Source: Legionella bononiensis
GTDB lineage: Bacteria > Pseudomonadota > Gammaproteobacteria > Legionellales > Legionellaceae
Assembly: GCF_016786215.1 (NCBI RefSeq)
Contig: NZ_JADOBG010000023.1
Location: forward strand, 62,001 to 126,000
Direction of reading: 5' to 3'
Length of the DNA: 64,000 nt
In this document: positions 16,680 to 25,119 of the stretch, in pieces
How positions within the stretch are numbered: position 1 is the stretch's first letter
Layout: each line of letters begins with the position of its first letter
Program-made: the position numbers and the translations under genes
The notes under the pieces: model-generated
What the model was told of the DNA's origin: nothing
The model's database searches: none
The model's input: only the letters and a program-made list of their open reading frames with translations

Positions 16680-18542
16680 ATGGCGTTATCAGAAATCATT
16701 ATCAACGATGTAGTTAAATATCAGACCAATGAAGTCATCAGCGAATCCAGTTACCATACCCTTCGCCAATATCTCCTGGAACGAAAACCCTTATTAACAG
16801 TAACCAATGCAATTGACTCATTCTTAAATCAACACTACTCAGCTGATAAACAGAACGTGATCGAGCAACTTGTCCAGGCAGCCTGTGATTCTCAAAAAGC
16901 GAATGATGCTCAGGAAGCCAGAACAGATGAACAAGAAAAAAATAGTGATACCCTGCTGAGATCGAATTACGGTCAAGAATTATCTTCATTGCAAAGTAAG
17001 TTGACTCAACTTGAAACCACTATTTATCAACAAAATAACTTCAGTTCTCAACTTCAAAGTCAAGTTTCAGAATATCAAATAAACCTTAAACAGGTTGAGC
17101 GCTCTATAGAACGTGTAAGAGCGGAACGAAACGCAATTCAAACCAGATATGTGGTTAATCCTGGATTTCCGCAACCGAATGTGCATGTGCATACCCATAA
17201 TGGCCCACAAGTTCCTAATCTATATCCGGTTTTATACAGCATGCAAGATCAAATTAACTTGGATAGTCTTCTTCGCGAAGAAAACAGACTGGTTGACGAA
17301 AGTCAACGATTGAAAGAGCTCATTCGCTTAAAGAGCACTGATTCAGCACGTGAAGGATATCTTTTAGGATCACTTAACGGTGAGAAGAGTCAGACTGAAT
17401 CCCGTTTGAGCTTTATAAAAAAACAATTGGATGTTGAACTTCCTAAACGAGAACAACAACGGTATATTCGGACTCAGGAGCGACTTGCCAGAGAAAATGC
17501 GCGCAATAATGAAGATCCTAATTTGTTGCAATTATCTTCTAAAAATCGTGAAATACTGACCCAGAAAATTACTGCTAAAATCGATGAACTTGATCAATTA
17601 AGAACTAAATTGACAAAGAACGCTGTCGAGACAAGTTATTCAGTGTATGTCTCTCAACTTGAGGAAGCGCTTCAGGGCGGAACTGATCTCAAATTAAGTC
17701 ATTATGAACGTGAAGCGTTAAAATCAATCACCGTTATGATGAAAAGCTATCTTGAAATGATGGGTCAAGAACAAACAATAATTAAATCCCTGGATGAGGC
17801 CAGAAATACTCTGAAACATCAGCAAAAAAGCTTGGGTGAATGTACAGCAACACTACAACATTATGTAACCTCTAACCCACAATTAAAACAGACCAATAAG
17901 GATCTTGCAGAGGACAATAGAAGACTTAAATTGGATAGTGAATCAGCTGGAACTATGAGGAGCAACGCACTGTACGCCTCTCTGTTTGGCGGAGCGAGTA
18001 CCTTAATCAGCGCCGCAATAATTGGTTCACTTGTGGTAAGTCCCCTGTTTTTTGTAATATCAGGAGCACTGGCTTTAGCTACTGTAATTTCCTTAACCGT
18101 GGCTGTAGTGTATCACTTCCAAAAATCTGCCACCGATGATCGTATAAACAAGAACGCAAATACCATTAGTGAACATGAAGCACTGATCTCAAAACAGGAT
18201 ACACAAGCGGATAATTTACGAACAAACACTATTCCAGGTCTCAAAATGAGCATTGAAGAATCAGAACAGACTATTCGCAGAATTGAGAATCAGCTTAAAG
18301 AACAGCAATTTGCAATGAAACAATTGTTTACTAAAGCTCAAAATGTAAATGGAGTGTATACTGACACGTTCCAGTTCTTTGGTAGTATGCCTTCCGCAAA
18401 TGCATCATCTATAAGACCATCCGCTCCGGATTATGATTTAAGCGATCAAACAACGGATTATCAAGGATATCCGCCTCAGTATGAAGTTGATCCAGCACCT
18501 TCATATCCATACAGTCTTATAAATTTTAATCAATCGCATTAA
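16680..18542 (+). CDS. Large coiled-coil membrane protein, candidate Dot/Icm effector
   Basis: A 620-residue protein with GAGGAG 9 bases before the ATG. Residues about 85-145, 190-300 and 350-425 are predicted coiled coil from their Leu/Glu/Gln/Lys heptads. Then two hydrophobic helices (about 437-480; ALYASLFGGASTLISAAIIG in part and LALATVISLTVAVVYHF in part) are followed by another coiled coil and a proline-, tyrosine- and serine-rich tail (PSAPDYDLS, YPPQYEVDPAPSYPYS). This layout, coiled coils around a membrane hairpin, is common among Legionella effectors acting at host vacuole membranes. No enzymatic domain is visible. It has its own terminator. Effector status is inference. Confidence 0.75.
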   Translation: MALSEIIINDVVKYQTNEVISESSYHTLRQYLLERKPLLTVTNAIDSFLNQHYSADKQNVIEQLVQAACDSQKANDAQEARTDEQEKNSDTLLRSNYGQELSSLQSKLTQLETTIYQQNNFSSQLQSQVSEYQINLKQVERSIERVRAERNAIQTRYVVNPGFPQPNVHVHTHNGPQVPNLYPVLYSMQDQINLDSLLREENRLVDESQRLKELIRLKSTDSAREGYLLGSLNGEKSQTESRLSFIKKQLDVELPKREQQRYIRTQERLARENARNNEDPNLLQLSSKNREILTQKITAKIDELDQLRTKLTKNAVETSYSVYVSQLEEALQGGTDLKLSHYEREALKSITVMMKSYLEMMGQEQTIIKSLDEARNTLKHQQKSLGECTATLQHYVTSNPQLKQTNKDLAEDNRRLKLDSESAGTMRSNALYASLFGGASTLISAAIIGSLVVSPLFFVISGALALATVISLTVAVVYHFQKSATDDRINKNANTISEHEALISKQDTQADNLRTNTIPGLKMSIEESEQTIRRIENQLKEQQFAMKQLFTKAQNVNGVYTDTFQFFGSMPSANASSIRPSAPDYDLSDQTTDYQGYPPQYEVDPAPSYPYSLINFNQSH

Positions 18543-18552
18543 TTACTGTATT

Positions 18553-18592
18553 AAATCCGCTGAACAGAGTTATCTGTTCAGCGGATTTTTTA
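18553..18592 (+). terminator. Rho-independent terminator after the 16680 gene
   Basis: Ten bases after the stop, AAATCCGCTGAACAGA pairs perfectly with TCTGTTCAGCGGATTT across a GTTA loop, and a run of six Ts completes the signal on the plus strand. Confidence 0.92.
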
Positions 18593-18608
18593 ATTATTCC
18601 CATTGTAC

Positions 18609-19490
18609 TCAGTCTTCAAATCGATTCACGGGTTGATGGCAGTATGGGGTCTTGCGATGTTTCAGATAATAATCCTGATGATAATCTTCCGCTGGCCAGA
18701 AAGGCTGCACTTCCAGTAATTTGGTTGCAACCTGAAATCCCTTGTTTTGTAAGGTTTGAATCAAAGACGCTGCTGTCTGTTGCTGTTCTGAATTATAATA
18801 AAATACAGCACTCTGATATTGCTGACCCAAATCGGGTCCTTGACCCGTTCTTTGCGTGGGGTCATGTATTTCAAAAAATCGTTTAATAATTTGATAATAA
18901 TCCGATTTCGCAGAATCATAAACTACGCGTACCGCTTCGTAATGTCCGGTATTACCCCGACAGACTTCATCATAGCCTGGATCCATGGTATGGCCCCCGG
19001 TATAACCGGATTCTACTTTTAATACACCAGGAATTTGCTTTAAAAAATGTTCGACACCCCAAAAGCAACCCCCAGCCACTATGGCTTCCTCGCTATCCAT
19101 GACGTGTAGGTCATTCACAAAATCAAGAGAAGCTGAATTGACACAATGACGAAGATTTTTATGAGTGAAGGATTCCCCAGTAAATACGTGACCTAAATGA
19201 GCATCACAACGCGAACATAATATTTCAGTACGCATGCCGTCTCTATCAGGCACCTGTTTTACTGCATGGACTATATTATCGTCAAAACTTGGCCAACCAC
19301 ATCCTGAACTGAATTGACTGGTTCCTCGAAACAAAGCCAACCCGCAACGTCGACATAAGTACGTGCCTTGAGTATTTACTGTATTGTAGATACCCGTATG
19401 CGGATATTCTGTCGCCTTGTTGCATATAATGCGTCTCGCTGCTGGCGTCAGGCTGGCTGTTTTATCAAGATATTCGCTCACTTTATCCAT
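18609..19490 (-). CDS. Methionine sulfoxide reductase, MsrB-MsrA fusion
   Basis: A 293-residue fusion that repairs both methionine sulfoxide epimers. The MsrB half comes first: LTPAARRIICNKATEYPHTG region, zinc cysteines in LCRRCGLAL and LCSRCDAHLGHVF, SGCGWPSF, and the catalytic Cys in RHCVNSASL. The MsrA half follows from about residue 135: catalytic GGCFWGVE, SGYTGGH, GHYEAVRVVYD and FFEIHDPTQ, with a possible resolving Cys in PYCHQP. No signal peptide, so it is cytoplasmic. An upstream in-frame ATG (19514) lies inside a palindromic repeat, so I prefer MDKVSEY at 19490. The neighbouring repeats separate it from mltB. Confidence 0.93.
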   Translation of the reverse strand: MDKVSEYLDKTASLTPAARRIICNKATEYPHTGIYNTVNTQGTYLCRRCGLALFRGTSQFSSGCGWPSFDDNIVHAVKQVPDRDGMRTEILCSRCDAHLGHVFTGESFTHKNLRHCVNSASLDFVNDLHVMDSEEAIVAGGCFWGVEHFLKQIPGVLKVESGYTGGHTMDPGYDEVCRGNTGHYEAVRVVYDSAKSDYYQIIKRFFEIHDPTQRTGQGPDLGQQYQSAVFYYNSEQQQTAASLIQTLQNKGFQVATKLLEVQPFWPAEDYHQDYYLKHRKTPYCHQPVNRFED

Positions 19491-19508
19491 CCTTAAAACT
19501 TGAAATTT

Positions 19509-19689
19509 CGTCATCTTGAACGCAGTGAAGGATCCCCAAATACAGGCACAGTAAAACGTTCAGAAGATCCCTTATTGCATTCGGGAAGACGGTTTCCTGG
19601 TTTATAACGTCATCCTGAACGCAGTGAAGGATCTCCAAATGCAGGCACAGTTCAACGTTCAGGAGATCCTCATTATATTCAGGATGACG
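19509..19689. repeat. Two tandem copies of an ~82-bp palindromic repeat
   Basis: Copy 1 (19509-19592) and copy 2 (19608-19689) share the order CGTCATC(C/T)TGAACGCAGTGAAGGAT, then CCAAAT.CAGGCACAGT, AACGTTCAG.AGATCC, and end (A)GACGG. The ends are inverted (CGTCATCCTGAA against TTCAGGATGACG), so each can fold into one long hairpin. The period is about 99 bases. A diverged third copy lies at 716-776. Confidence 0.8.
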
Positions 19690-19711
19690 GCTCCTGGTGC
19701 TATTGTTAAGC

Positions 19712-19749
19712 AAAAAAACCCGGGCTTTGAATTCATCTGTACCCGGGTT
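19712..19749 (-). terminator. Rho-independent terminator after mltB
   Basis: On the minus strand, 36 bases beyond the mltB stop, AACCCGGGT pairs with GCCCGGGTT across a 17-base loop and is followed by a run of seven Ts. Confidence 0.88.
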
Positions 19750-19785
19750 GTTTCCACAACATTTTGACGCTTTAAGCTTTATTAA

Positions 19786-20748
19786 TTATTGAGCCTGACA
19801 GATCTTGTCTGCCATATACCCTATGGCACCCGCATAATAAATTGAATTGTTATAACGCAATATCATTTTATAGTTGGGGAACGCCAAAAATGTAGGACCG
19901 CCAAAAGGTTGAACGATACTGGCTTGCAAATTTTGATACGGTAATGGCTGGCCATTTTCAGTACGTACGCCTAATGCATTCCACTCACTAACCGGTTTGA
20001 TTATCGTTTTCCCTTCCAGTTTCATATCAAATTTAGCGGGTAACTTGACCTGTATTGCCCATGGTTCGCCAGTTTGCCATCCATTTTGTTTCATATAATT
20101 TGCAATGGATGCAAATACATCCGGTTTGCTTCTCCAAATGTCTTTTCGCCCATCACCATCGTAATCAACCGCATATTTTACCCAGCTGGATGGCAGGAAT
20201 TGTGGTTGACCAGAAGCTCCAGCCCATTCTCCTTTAAAATCAGCCAAACTGACGTGGCCATCATTAAGTATGTGCAATGCCAACAACAGCTCTTTCCGGA
20301 AAAAGTCTTTGCGTTTGGAATCATAAGCTAAAGTTGCCAATGCTTTGATAACAGGGAAATTTCCCATATAAGTACCGTAGCTTGTTTCCATACCCCAAAA
20401 CGACACGATAAAACAGGGATTAACTCCATATTGTTTGGCTACTTCGTCCAAAACTTCCTTATTTTTTTTATATTCCTTGCGACCTATAGCAATTCTGTAA
20501 TTATCAGCTCGGGTATTGAGGTATTTTGTAAACGTTAATCGATGTTCCGGTTGTGAATGCATAAATCCTTTAATCTGCCGGCTGGGCTCTTTAATTCCAG
20601 AAAAAGCTTCGTCAAAGACATTAGGAGCAATCCCTTGTTGTAAGGCTTCCTCTCTAACACCCGCAACCCAATCATTCCAACTTTGATTTGCAAAAGCAAC
20701 TTGATTTAATAGCATCACTACTATTATCGTGAGCCCCCACTTTTTCAT
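19786..20748 (-). CDS. mltB: Membrane-bound lytic murein transglycosylase B
   Basis: A 320-residue GH103 enzyme that cuts the glycan strands of peptidoglycan, leaving 1,6-anhydro-MurNAc ends, in the periplasm. An N-terminal signal peptide (about 1-20, VMLLNQVAFA) has no lipobox cysteine, so this form looks soluble rather than lipid-anchored. The catalytic Glu is in FWGMETSYG (E121), followed by GEWAGASGQPQFLPSSW in part, the EF-hand-like DYDGDGRKDIW and SIANYMKQNGW. GGGGAAGAG lies just upstream of the ATG. The length is near the E. coli MltB size. It is a single gene with its own terminator. Confidence 0.94.
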   Translation of the reverse strand: MKKWGLTIIVVMLLNQVAFANQSWNDWVAGVREEALQQGIAPNVFDEAFSGIKEPSRQIKGFMHSQPEHRLTFTKYLNTRADNYRIAIGRKEYKKNKEVLDEVAKQYGVNPCFIVSFWGMETSYGTYMGNFPVIKALATLAYDSKRKDFFRKELLLALHILNDGHVSLADFKGEWAGASGQPQFLPSSWVKYAVDYDGDGRKDIWRSKPDVFASIANYMKQNGWQTGEPWAIQVKLPAKFDMKLEGKTIIKPVSEWNALGVRTENGQPLPYQNLQASIVQPFGGPTFLAFPNYKMILRYNNSIYYAGAIGYMADKICQAQ

Positions 20749-20899
20749 AGCTCTTCCCCTGGTTTATAATTATTATTTACTGGTTTTAAATTTCGACCAA
20801 TTTCTATTTATCTTTAACTTTTAAATAAATCACTCTTTTAAATTAATAACTTATGTGTGTATTCTAATAAGATAGACCATTAATTAAAAAATAGCAGCC

Positions 20900-22672
20900 A
20901 TGGAAATTCATCATCTTGATGCAAAAACCATTCATTCAGCATTTTTAAATGCATGTGACGCTATCATTTCTAATCGAGAGAATCTCAATGCTATTAATCT
21001 GTTTCCAGTAGCGGATGGCGATACAGGTGATAATATGTCTGCAACGGCATTGTCTGTCATCACGCACTCTACTACCCAAACCACACTTAATGAAACGCTC
21101 AAATCTCTGGCAGACTCTGCTCTAATCGGCGCTCGCGGTAATTCAGGAATGATATTTTCTCAATTTTTTAATGGACTTACCGAAATTGAATTGACCTCCG
21201 AACAAATAGATACCATAACGTTCTCCAGATTAATTACACAAGCAAGTCAAAGTGTCCGTTCGGCCATTCTTCATCCAGTAGAAGGTACCATTATTACTGT
21301 AATCGATGCCTGGTCTGCCAGCATCAGTAAAGTAGCACAGGATTTCATTTGCTTCAAAAAGTTAATTAAACATACCTTATCTGAAGTGAATCAAGCGCTG
21401 CAAAGTACCGCCAATACGCTTCCTGTTTTAAAAGACGCGCATGTTGTAGATGCCGGAGCTTTAGGTTTTTATCATTTTATCAATGGTTTTTCTGATTATC
21501 TGATCAATCCTCGTGCGATAACTCATAATCATCATCATGAAGACTGTTTAAAAGCCAATCATGAATTGCCAGATAAAGGGTGTCCCCCAGAGCAAAGGTA
21601 TTGTACTGAAATTACTCTCTCAGGGGAATCCATTGATAGAACATCAATTGCAAATCAACTGGAACAATTTGGCGACAGCGTTGTAAGCAGTGGAAATGCT
21701 AGCCTATGCCGATTTCACGTCCACTGCACCCAACCTGCAGCGGTATTTGAATCGCTCTTTCATGCAGGTACTATAACCCATGCAAAGGCACAGGATATGT
21801 TGCGTCAGTTTCAAATGATTCATCAGCGTAAATACCCTATTGCTTTAGTGACTGATTCCAGTGCGGACATCCCTCAATCCGTATTGGACGAGAATCAAAT
21901 TCATATTATTCAACTAAACATGCATTTGGATGGACATAATTTATTGGATAGAATTTGTGTCAATCAAGATACGTTCTATGATCATTTAAGCAATTTGAAA
22001 ACCTATCCTAAAACATCCTTCCCTTCTCCAGCTCTACTGGAAGAACAAGTTGTGCACTTATCAAATCAATACGAGCAAGTACTTATTTTGCCTATTTCAC
22101 AAGGATTAAGTGGCACACATGATGCAATAATCAAGGTGACAGAACATTTAAATAATGTGCATGTGGTGAATTCCTGTCAGACTTCCGGAGGGTTAGGATT
22201 ACTGGTACATTTTGCTGCTCAATTGATAGCTGCAGGTTTGCCCCTTGAAGAAATTAAAAAAGAACTGATATTAAAAATACCTAAAATTGAGATGGTGGTT
22301 TATGTTGAACGGTTTGACTCATTGATCCGTAGCGGAAGAATTGGCAGGATAAGTGGTCGAATTGCTCAGTTGGCACAAATCAAACCCATTATTCGCCTTG
22401 ATAGTTCTGGAAAAGCAGCACTGTTTGATAAAGCTTTTAGTGAAACCAAAGCCTTAACCAAACTGATCCGTCATGTAGATTCACTCCGTGAACACCAGAG
22501 CTTGGAATCCTATGGTTTGGTGCATGCCGGAGTTTCCGAAAAAGCGAAATCATTCGCTCAATTAACCACCGAAGCATTAGGTCAGCCTCCAGCTTTTATC
22601 GAGTCTGTTTCTACTGCCTTAGGACTTCATGCTGGGAAAGGAAGTGTTGCAGTGGCAACGATGATGAAATAA
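20900..22672 (+). CDS. DhaL-DegV fusion protein, fatty acid kinase-like (FakA + FakB)
   Basis: A 590-residue two-part protein. The N-terminal DhaL/DAK2 kinase domain (about 1-200) has the metal/nucleotide motif FPVADGDTGDNM at 35-46 and RGNSGMIFSQFF. A linker with FakA-like residues (CRFHVHCTQP) follows. The DegV fatty-acid-binding domain begins with TDSSADIP at 318 and contains KTSFPSPALL, LPISQGLSGTH and VNSCQTSGG. In Gram-positives separate FakA and FakB phosphorylate exogenous fatty acids for phospholipid synthesis. Here kinase and lipid carrier are one chain. The activity is inferred from the domains. The next gene follows after a 16-base gap. Confidence 0.85.
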   Translation: MEIHHLDAKTIHSAFLNACDAIISNRENLNAINLFPVADGDTGDNMSATALSVITHSTTQTTLNETLKSLADSALIGARGNSGMIFSQFFNGLTEIELTSEQIDTITFSRLITQASQSVRSAILHPVEGTIITVIDAWSASISKVAQDFICFKKLIKHTLSEVNQALQSTANTLPVLKDAHVVDAGALGFYHFINGFSDYLINPRAITHNHHHEDCLKANHELPDKGCPPEQRYCTEITLSGESIDRTSIANQLEQFGDSVVSSGNASLCRFHVHCTQPAAVFESLFHAGTITHAKAQDMLRQFQMIHQRKYPIALVTDSSADIPQSVLDENQIHIIQLNMHLDGHNLLDRICVNQDTFYDHLSNLKTYPKTSFPSPALLEEQVVHLSNQYEQVLILPISQGLSGTHDAIIKVTEHLNNVHVVNSCQTSGGLGLLVHFAAQLIAAGLPLEEIKKELILKIPKIEMVVYVERFDSLIRSGRIGRISGRIAQLAQIKPIIRLDSSGKAALFDKAFSETKALTKLIRHVDSLREHQSLESYGLVHAGVSEKAKSFAQLTTEALGQPPAFIESVSTALGLHAGKGSVAVATMMK

Positions 22673-22688
22673 ACCGGGAGTTAACTTT

Positions 22689-23444
22689 ATGGCACTGATA
22701 CTCATTGTTTATTGTATTTTGTTTATTCACATGTGTCTGATATGGTGCCTGTATCGATATTTAAAAAATCCCTCTATAGTTGATGTTGGCTGGGCCTCAG
22801 GATTAACTCTTAGCGGGCTCATTTATCTGTTCGCTAATCCAGTTTCGATACGTACTCTTATTTTAGGAGCATTACTCATAGTGTGGGGAGGACGTTTAGG
22901 GTTCTATCTTTGGTATACACGAATCAGAATAGGACATGTGGATAAACGCTACATCCATTTAAGCGATCATTGGAAAATAGCTAAGCCCTTGGGTTTTTTC
23001 CTGAATTTCCAAATACAGGGTTTATTAATTGGGATCATTGCGATTCCATGGTATTTTTGCGGTGCTTCGGCTGTAGATACACCTAGTATTATTGATTATT
23101 TGGGTATCTTATTAGTGGTTACAGGGTTAATTGGCGAAAGCATAGCGGATCTGCAACTGCAACAATACAAACATGCCCCCTCGGGACCTGTATGCACTCT
23201 TGGTCTTTGGCATTATTCCAGGCATCCGAATTATTTTTTTGAATGGTTAGTCTGGTGTGGATTTGCTCTGTTTGGATTAACACACAGTATCGGATTTATT
23301 GGTCTGATCTCGCCTTTAACCCTCTATTTGATCATGACTCAAATTACGGGTCCAATGACTGAAGCGGGATCGATAAAATCAAGAGGTCAGGCTTATATTG
23401 ATTATCAAAAAACGACCCCAATGTTTTTTCCGCGCGTAAAATAA
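22689..23444 (+). CDS. DUF1295 (steroid 5-alpha-reductase-like) integral membrane protein
   Basis: A 251-residue protein with about six or seven membrane helices. DVGWASGL near 36, the ICMT/steroid-reductase-type region LWHYSRHPNYFFEWLVWCG in part (about 178-197), and the C-terminal GPMTEAGSIKSRG, then YIDYQKTTPMFFPR, are typical of DUF1295. Proteins of this fold reduce or methylate lipid-soluble substrates using NADPH or SAM bound at the RHPNYF region. The substrate is unknown. GGGAG precedes the ATG. It is probably co-transcribed with the DhaL-DegV gene and so may act in lipid metabolism. Confidence 0.85.
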   Translation: MALILIVYCILFIHMCLIWCLYRYLKNPSIVDVGWASGLTLSGLIYLFANPVSIRTLILGALLIVWGGRLGFYLWYTRIRIGHVDKRYIHLSDHWKIAKPLGFFLNFQIQGLLIGIIAIPWYFCGASAVDTPSIIDYLGILLVVTGLIGESIADLQLQQYKHAPSGPVCTLGLWHYSRHPNYFFEWLVWCGFALFGLTHSIGFIGLISPLTLYLIMTQITGPMTEAGSIKSRGQAYIDYQKTTPMFFPRVK

Positions 23445-23773
23445 AACCACGCCTTAAAAATCAAAATAGGTTTAAAAAGTGACAGATCTATACTTTCTCA
23501 ATTTAAGTTTTAATAACTTTTCACGCAAATTACATCCAGAACCGTTAAGTAATAACAAAAATTGACGACAGCTTTAGAGGCATAAATTGATATCGCGTTA
23601 AAAGCTCCGTTATACTTTTCTTATCATTGGGAGCGAACCGCAGAGGTTTGGCTTGAGCTTTGGTGCATAACGGATGGTGAAGAGTGCGTTCCTGGTGGAT
23701 GAAGTTGTACCCAAGTTGGATATGCAGATTATTTCGGCCAAATTACTCAGGAAATAGCCAGCTATTCTCTCAC
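23445..23773. other. Intergenic region between two convergent genes
   Basis: About 330 bases. In 23604-23760 two plus-strand frames read like short coding scraps (for example HWERTAEVWLELWC, and VKSAFLVDEVVPKLDMQI in another frame) broken by stops, which may be a decayed gene, but I cannot identify it. No repeat or terminator stands out. Confidence 0.35.
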
Positions 23774-25099
23774 TTAAATAATAAATACAGAACGTAATCT
23801 TAATTTGGTATGAACAATCCAAATGGATATCACTGGGGCAAGGCACATCACTAAAGCTGTTGCTGTCGCCGTTCCGGTAATATTATAAAAATAGGTGGCT
23901 GGAACTACTAATACAAACATCAATACTAATTGAGTTCCGCGTATTTTCACTACGGTGGATTCGAAATCGGCATAAATTAACAGCAGGGTGGAAATTTTTG
24001 TACATGCCCCTAAACAAGCACCAACAGTCAGTATTATCAGAGCCGATTTAGCAGCAACGTAGGTTGGACCAAAATAGGAAAGCAGCTCTGTTGAAAAGTA
24101 GATAATTAAACTGCTTAATACCAGGAGAAGAAAGGTAACTACAGCATTGGTTTTATTCAGCAGAGATTGTAGTTCCAGACGTCCTGCTTCACTACTTAAT
24201 AAATTGGAAATTTTCGGTTTTATTCCTTGATATAATGTTGCTGGCAAAAGCCAAATTAAATAAATAATGGTTAAGATCGCTGCATAATAACCGACATACA
24301 ACTTATTTTTTCCAACAGCATAAACAATGATTAAATCCAGAATAGAAATTAATTGAAAAATAAGGGTATTAAGAATCCAGCGTGAAGAAGCTTTGATCCA
24401 GGCAGGATTGAGTACTTCGGCATGGGTTCTATTTTTTATCCCCAAAATAACCATTGACCACAATTGGGTATTGAGTGTTAGAGCAGTAATGAATGTGACT
24501 AACAAAAAAGAGATAAAGAGTACGGTGGCTATCGTGATGCTATTGAGGGGATGGATCACACACAATGTAATAATCCAAAAGATTAACAGCTGCAGTCCAT
24601 AAAGGACGATTTGAGAAAGAATGGTTGGGGAATAAATGTGCTGACTGCAGAGTAAGAAACTTTGTAGTAATGCTGGAATTGCTGCAATTGGTACAACCCA
24701 TAATATATACACAAATAAATGGTACTCTTTTATGTCTTGAACACCTGAATAATGTAGGGAGCACATCAATATAAACGCAATAAGGGAGACAACCAGCATG
24801 ATTGAAAAAGTTACACTGATTAATTTTATATTCCATGCAATATAATCGATAGCGGATCTTAAACTATTTAATTCTAAATATTTGGCTAAGAATCGACTAG
24901 CACCCACATTAGTGCCAAATAAGGTTATCAGTACTAAAATATCCAGTAATTTAATAGCAACGCTATACTCTCCATAGCGAATTGGGGTGAGATGATGGGC
25001 TAAGAAAAGATTTAAAGCATATTTGGTTAAATAGCCAAGAATAGCTAATATAAATAAAATATACACATCCCTGGCTACCTGGCGAAGAGTTAATTCCAT
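23774..25099 (-). CDS. Wzx/MATE-superfamily flippase next to the peptide synthetase
   Basis: A 441-residue polytopic membrane protein with 12 or more hydrophobic helices of the polysaccharide-flippase (Wzx/MurJ/MATE-like) type. The N-terminal region reads YALNLFLAHHLTPIRYGEYSV in part, which resembles the first helices of O-antigen flippases (the xxxLxPxxYGxY pattern), and GTNVGASRFLAKYLE follows. AAGGA sits 6 bases before the ATG at 25099; upstream in-frame ATG 25120 and TTG 25123 touch the end of the synthetase gene. Being directly downstream of the NRPS on the same strand, it may flip the peptide or a lipid-linked form across the inner membrane. This role is inference. Confidence 0.82.
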   Translation of the reverse strand: MELTLRQVARDVYILFILAILGYLTKYALNLFLAHHLTPIRYGEYSVAIKLLDILVLITLFGTNVGASRFLAKYLELNSLRSAIDYIAWNIKLISVTFSIMLVVSLIAFILMCSLHYSGVQDIKEYHLFVYILWVVPIAAIPALLQSFLLCSQHIYSPTILSQIVLYGLQLLIFWIITLCVIHPLNSITIATVLFISFLLVTFITALTLNTQLWSMVILGIKNRTHAEVLNPAWIKASSRWILNTLIFQLISILDLIIVYAVGKNKLYVGYYAAILTIIYLIWLLPATLYQGIKPKISNLLSSEAGRLELQSLLNKTNAVVTFLLLVLSSLIIYFSTELLSYFGPTYVAAKSALIILTVGACLGACTKISTLLLIYADFESTVVKIRGTQLVLMFVLVVPATYFYNITGTATATALVMCLAPVISIWIVHTKLRLRSVFII

Positions 25100-25119
25100 G
25101 CGGATTCCTTTTTGCAACA

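Noticed and set aside
18954-19160. Frameshift in the MsrB-MsrA protein
   Set aside because: Both domains with all catalytic motifs are in one uninterrupted frame, so the fusion is genuine.
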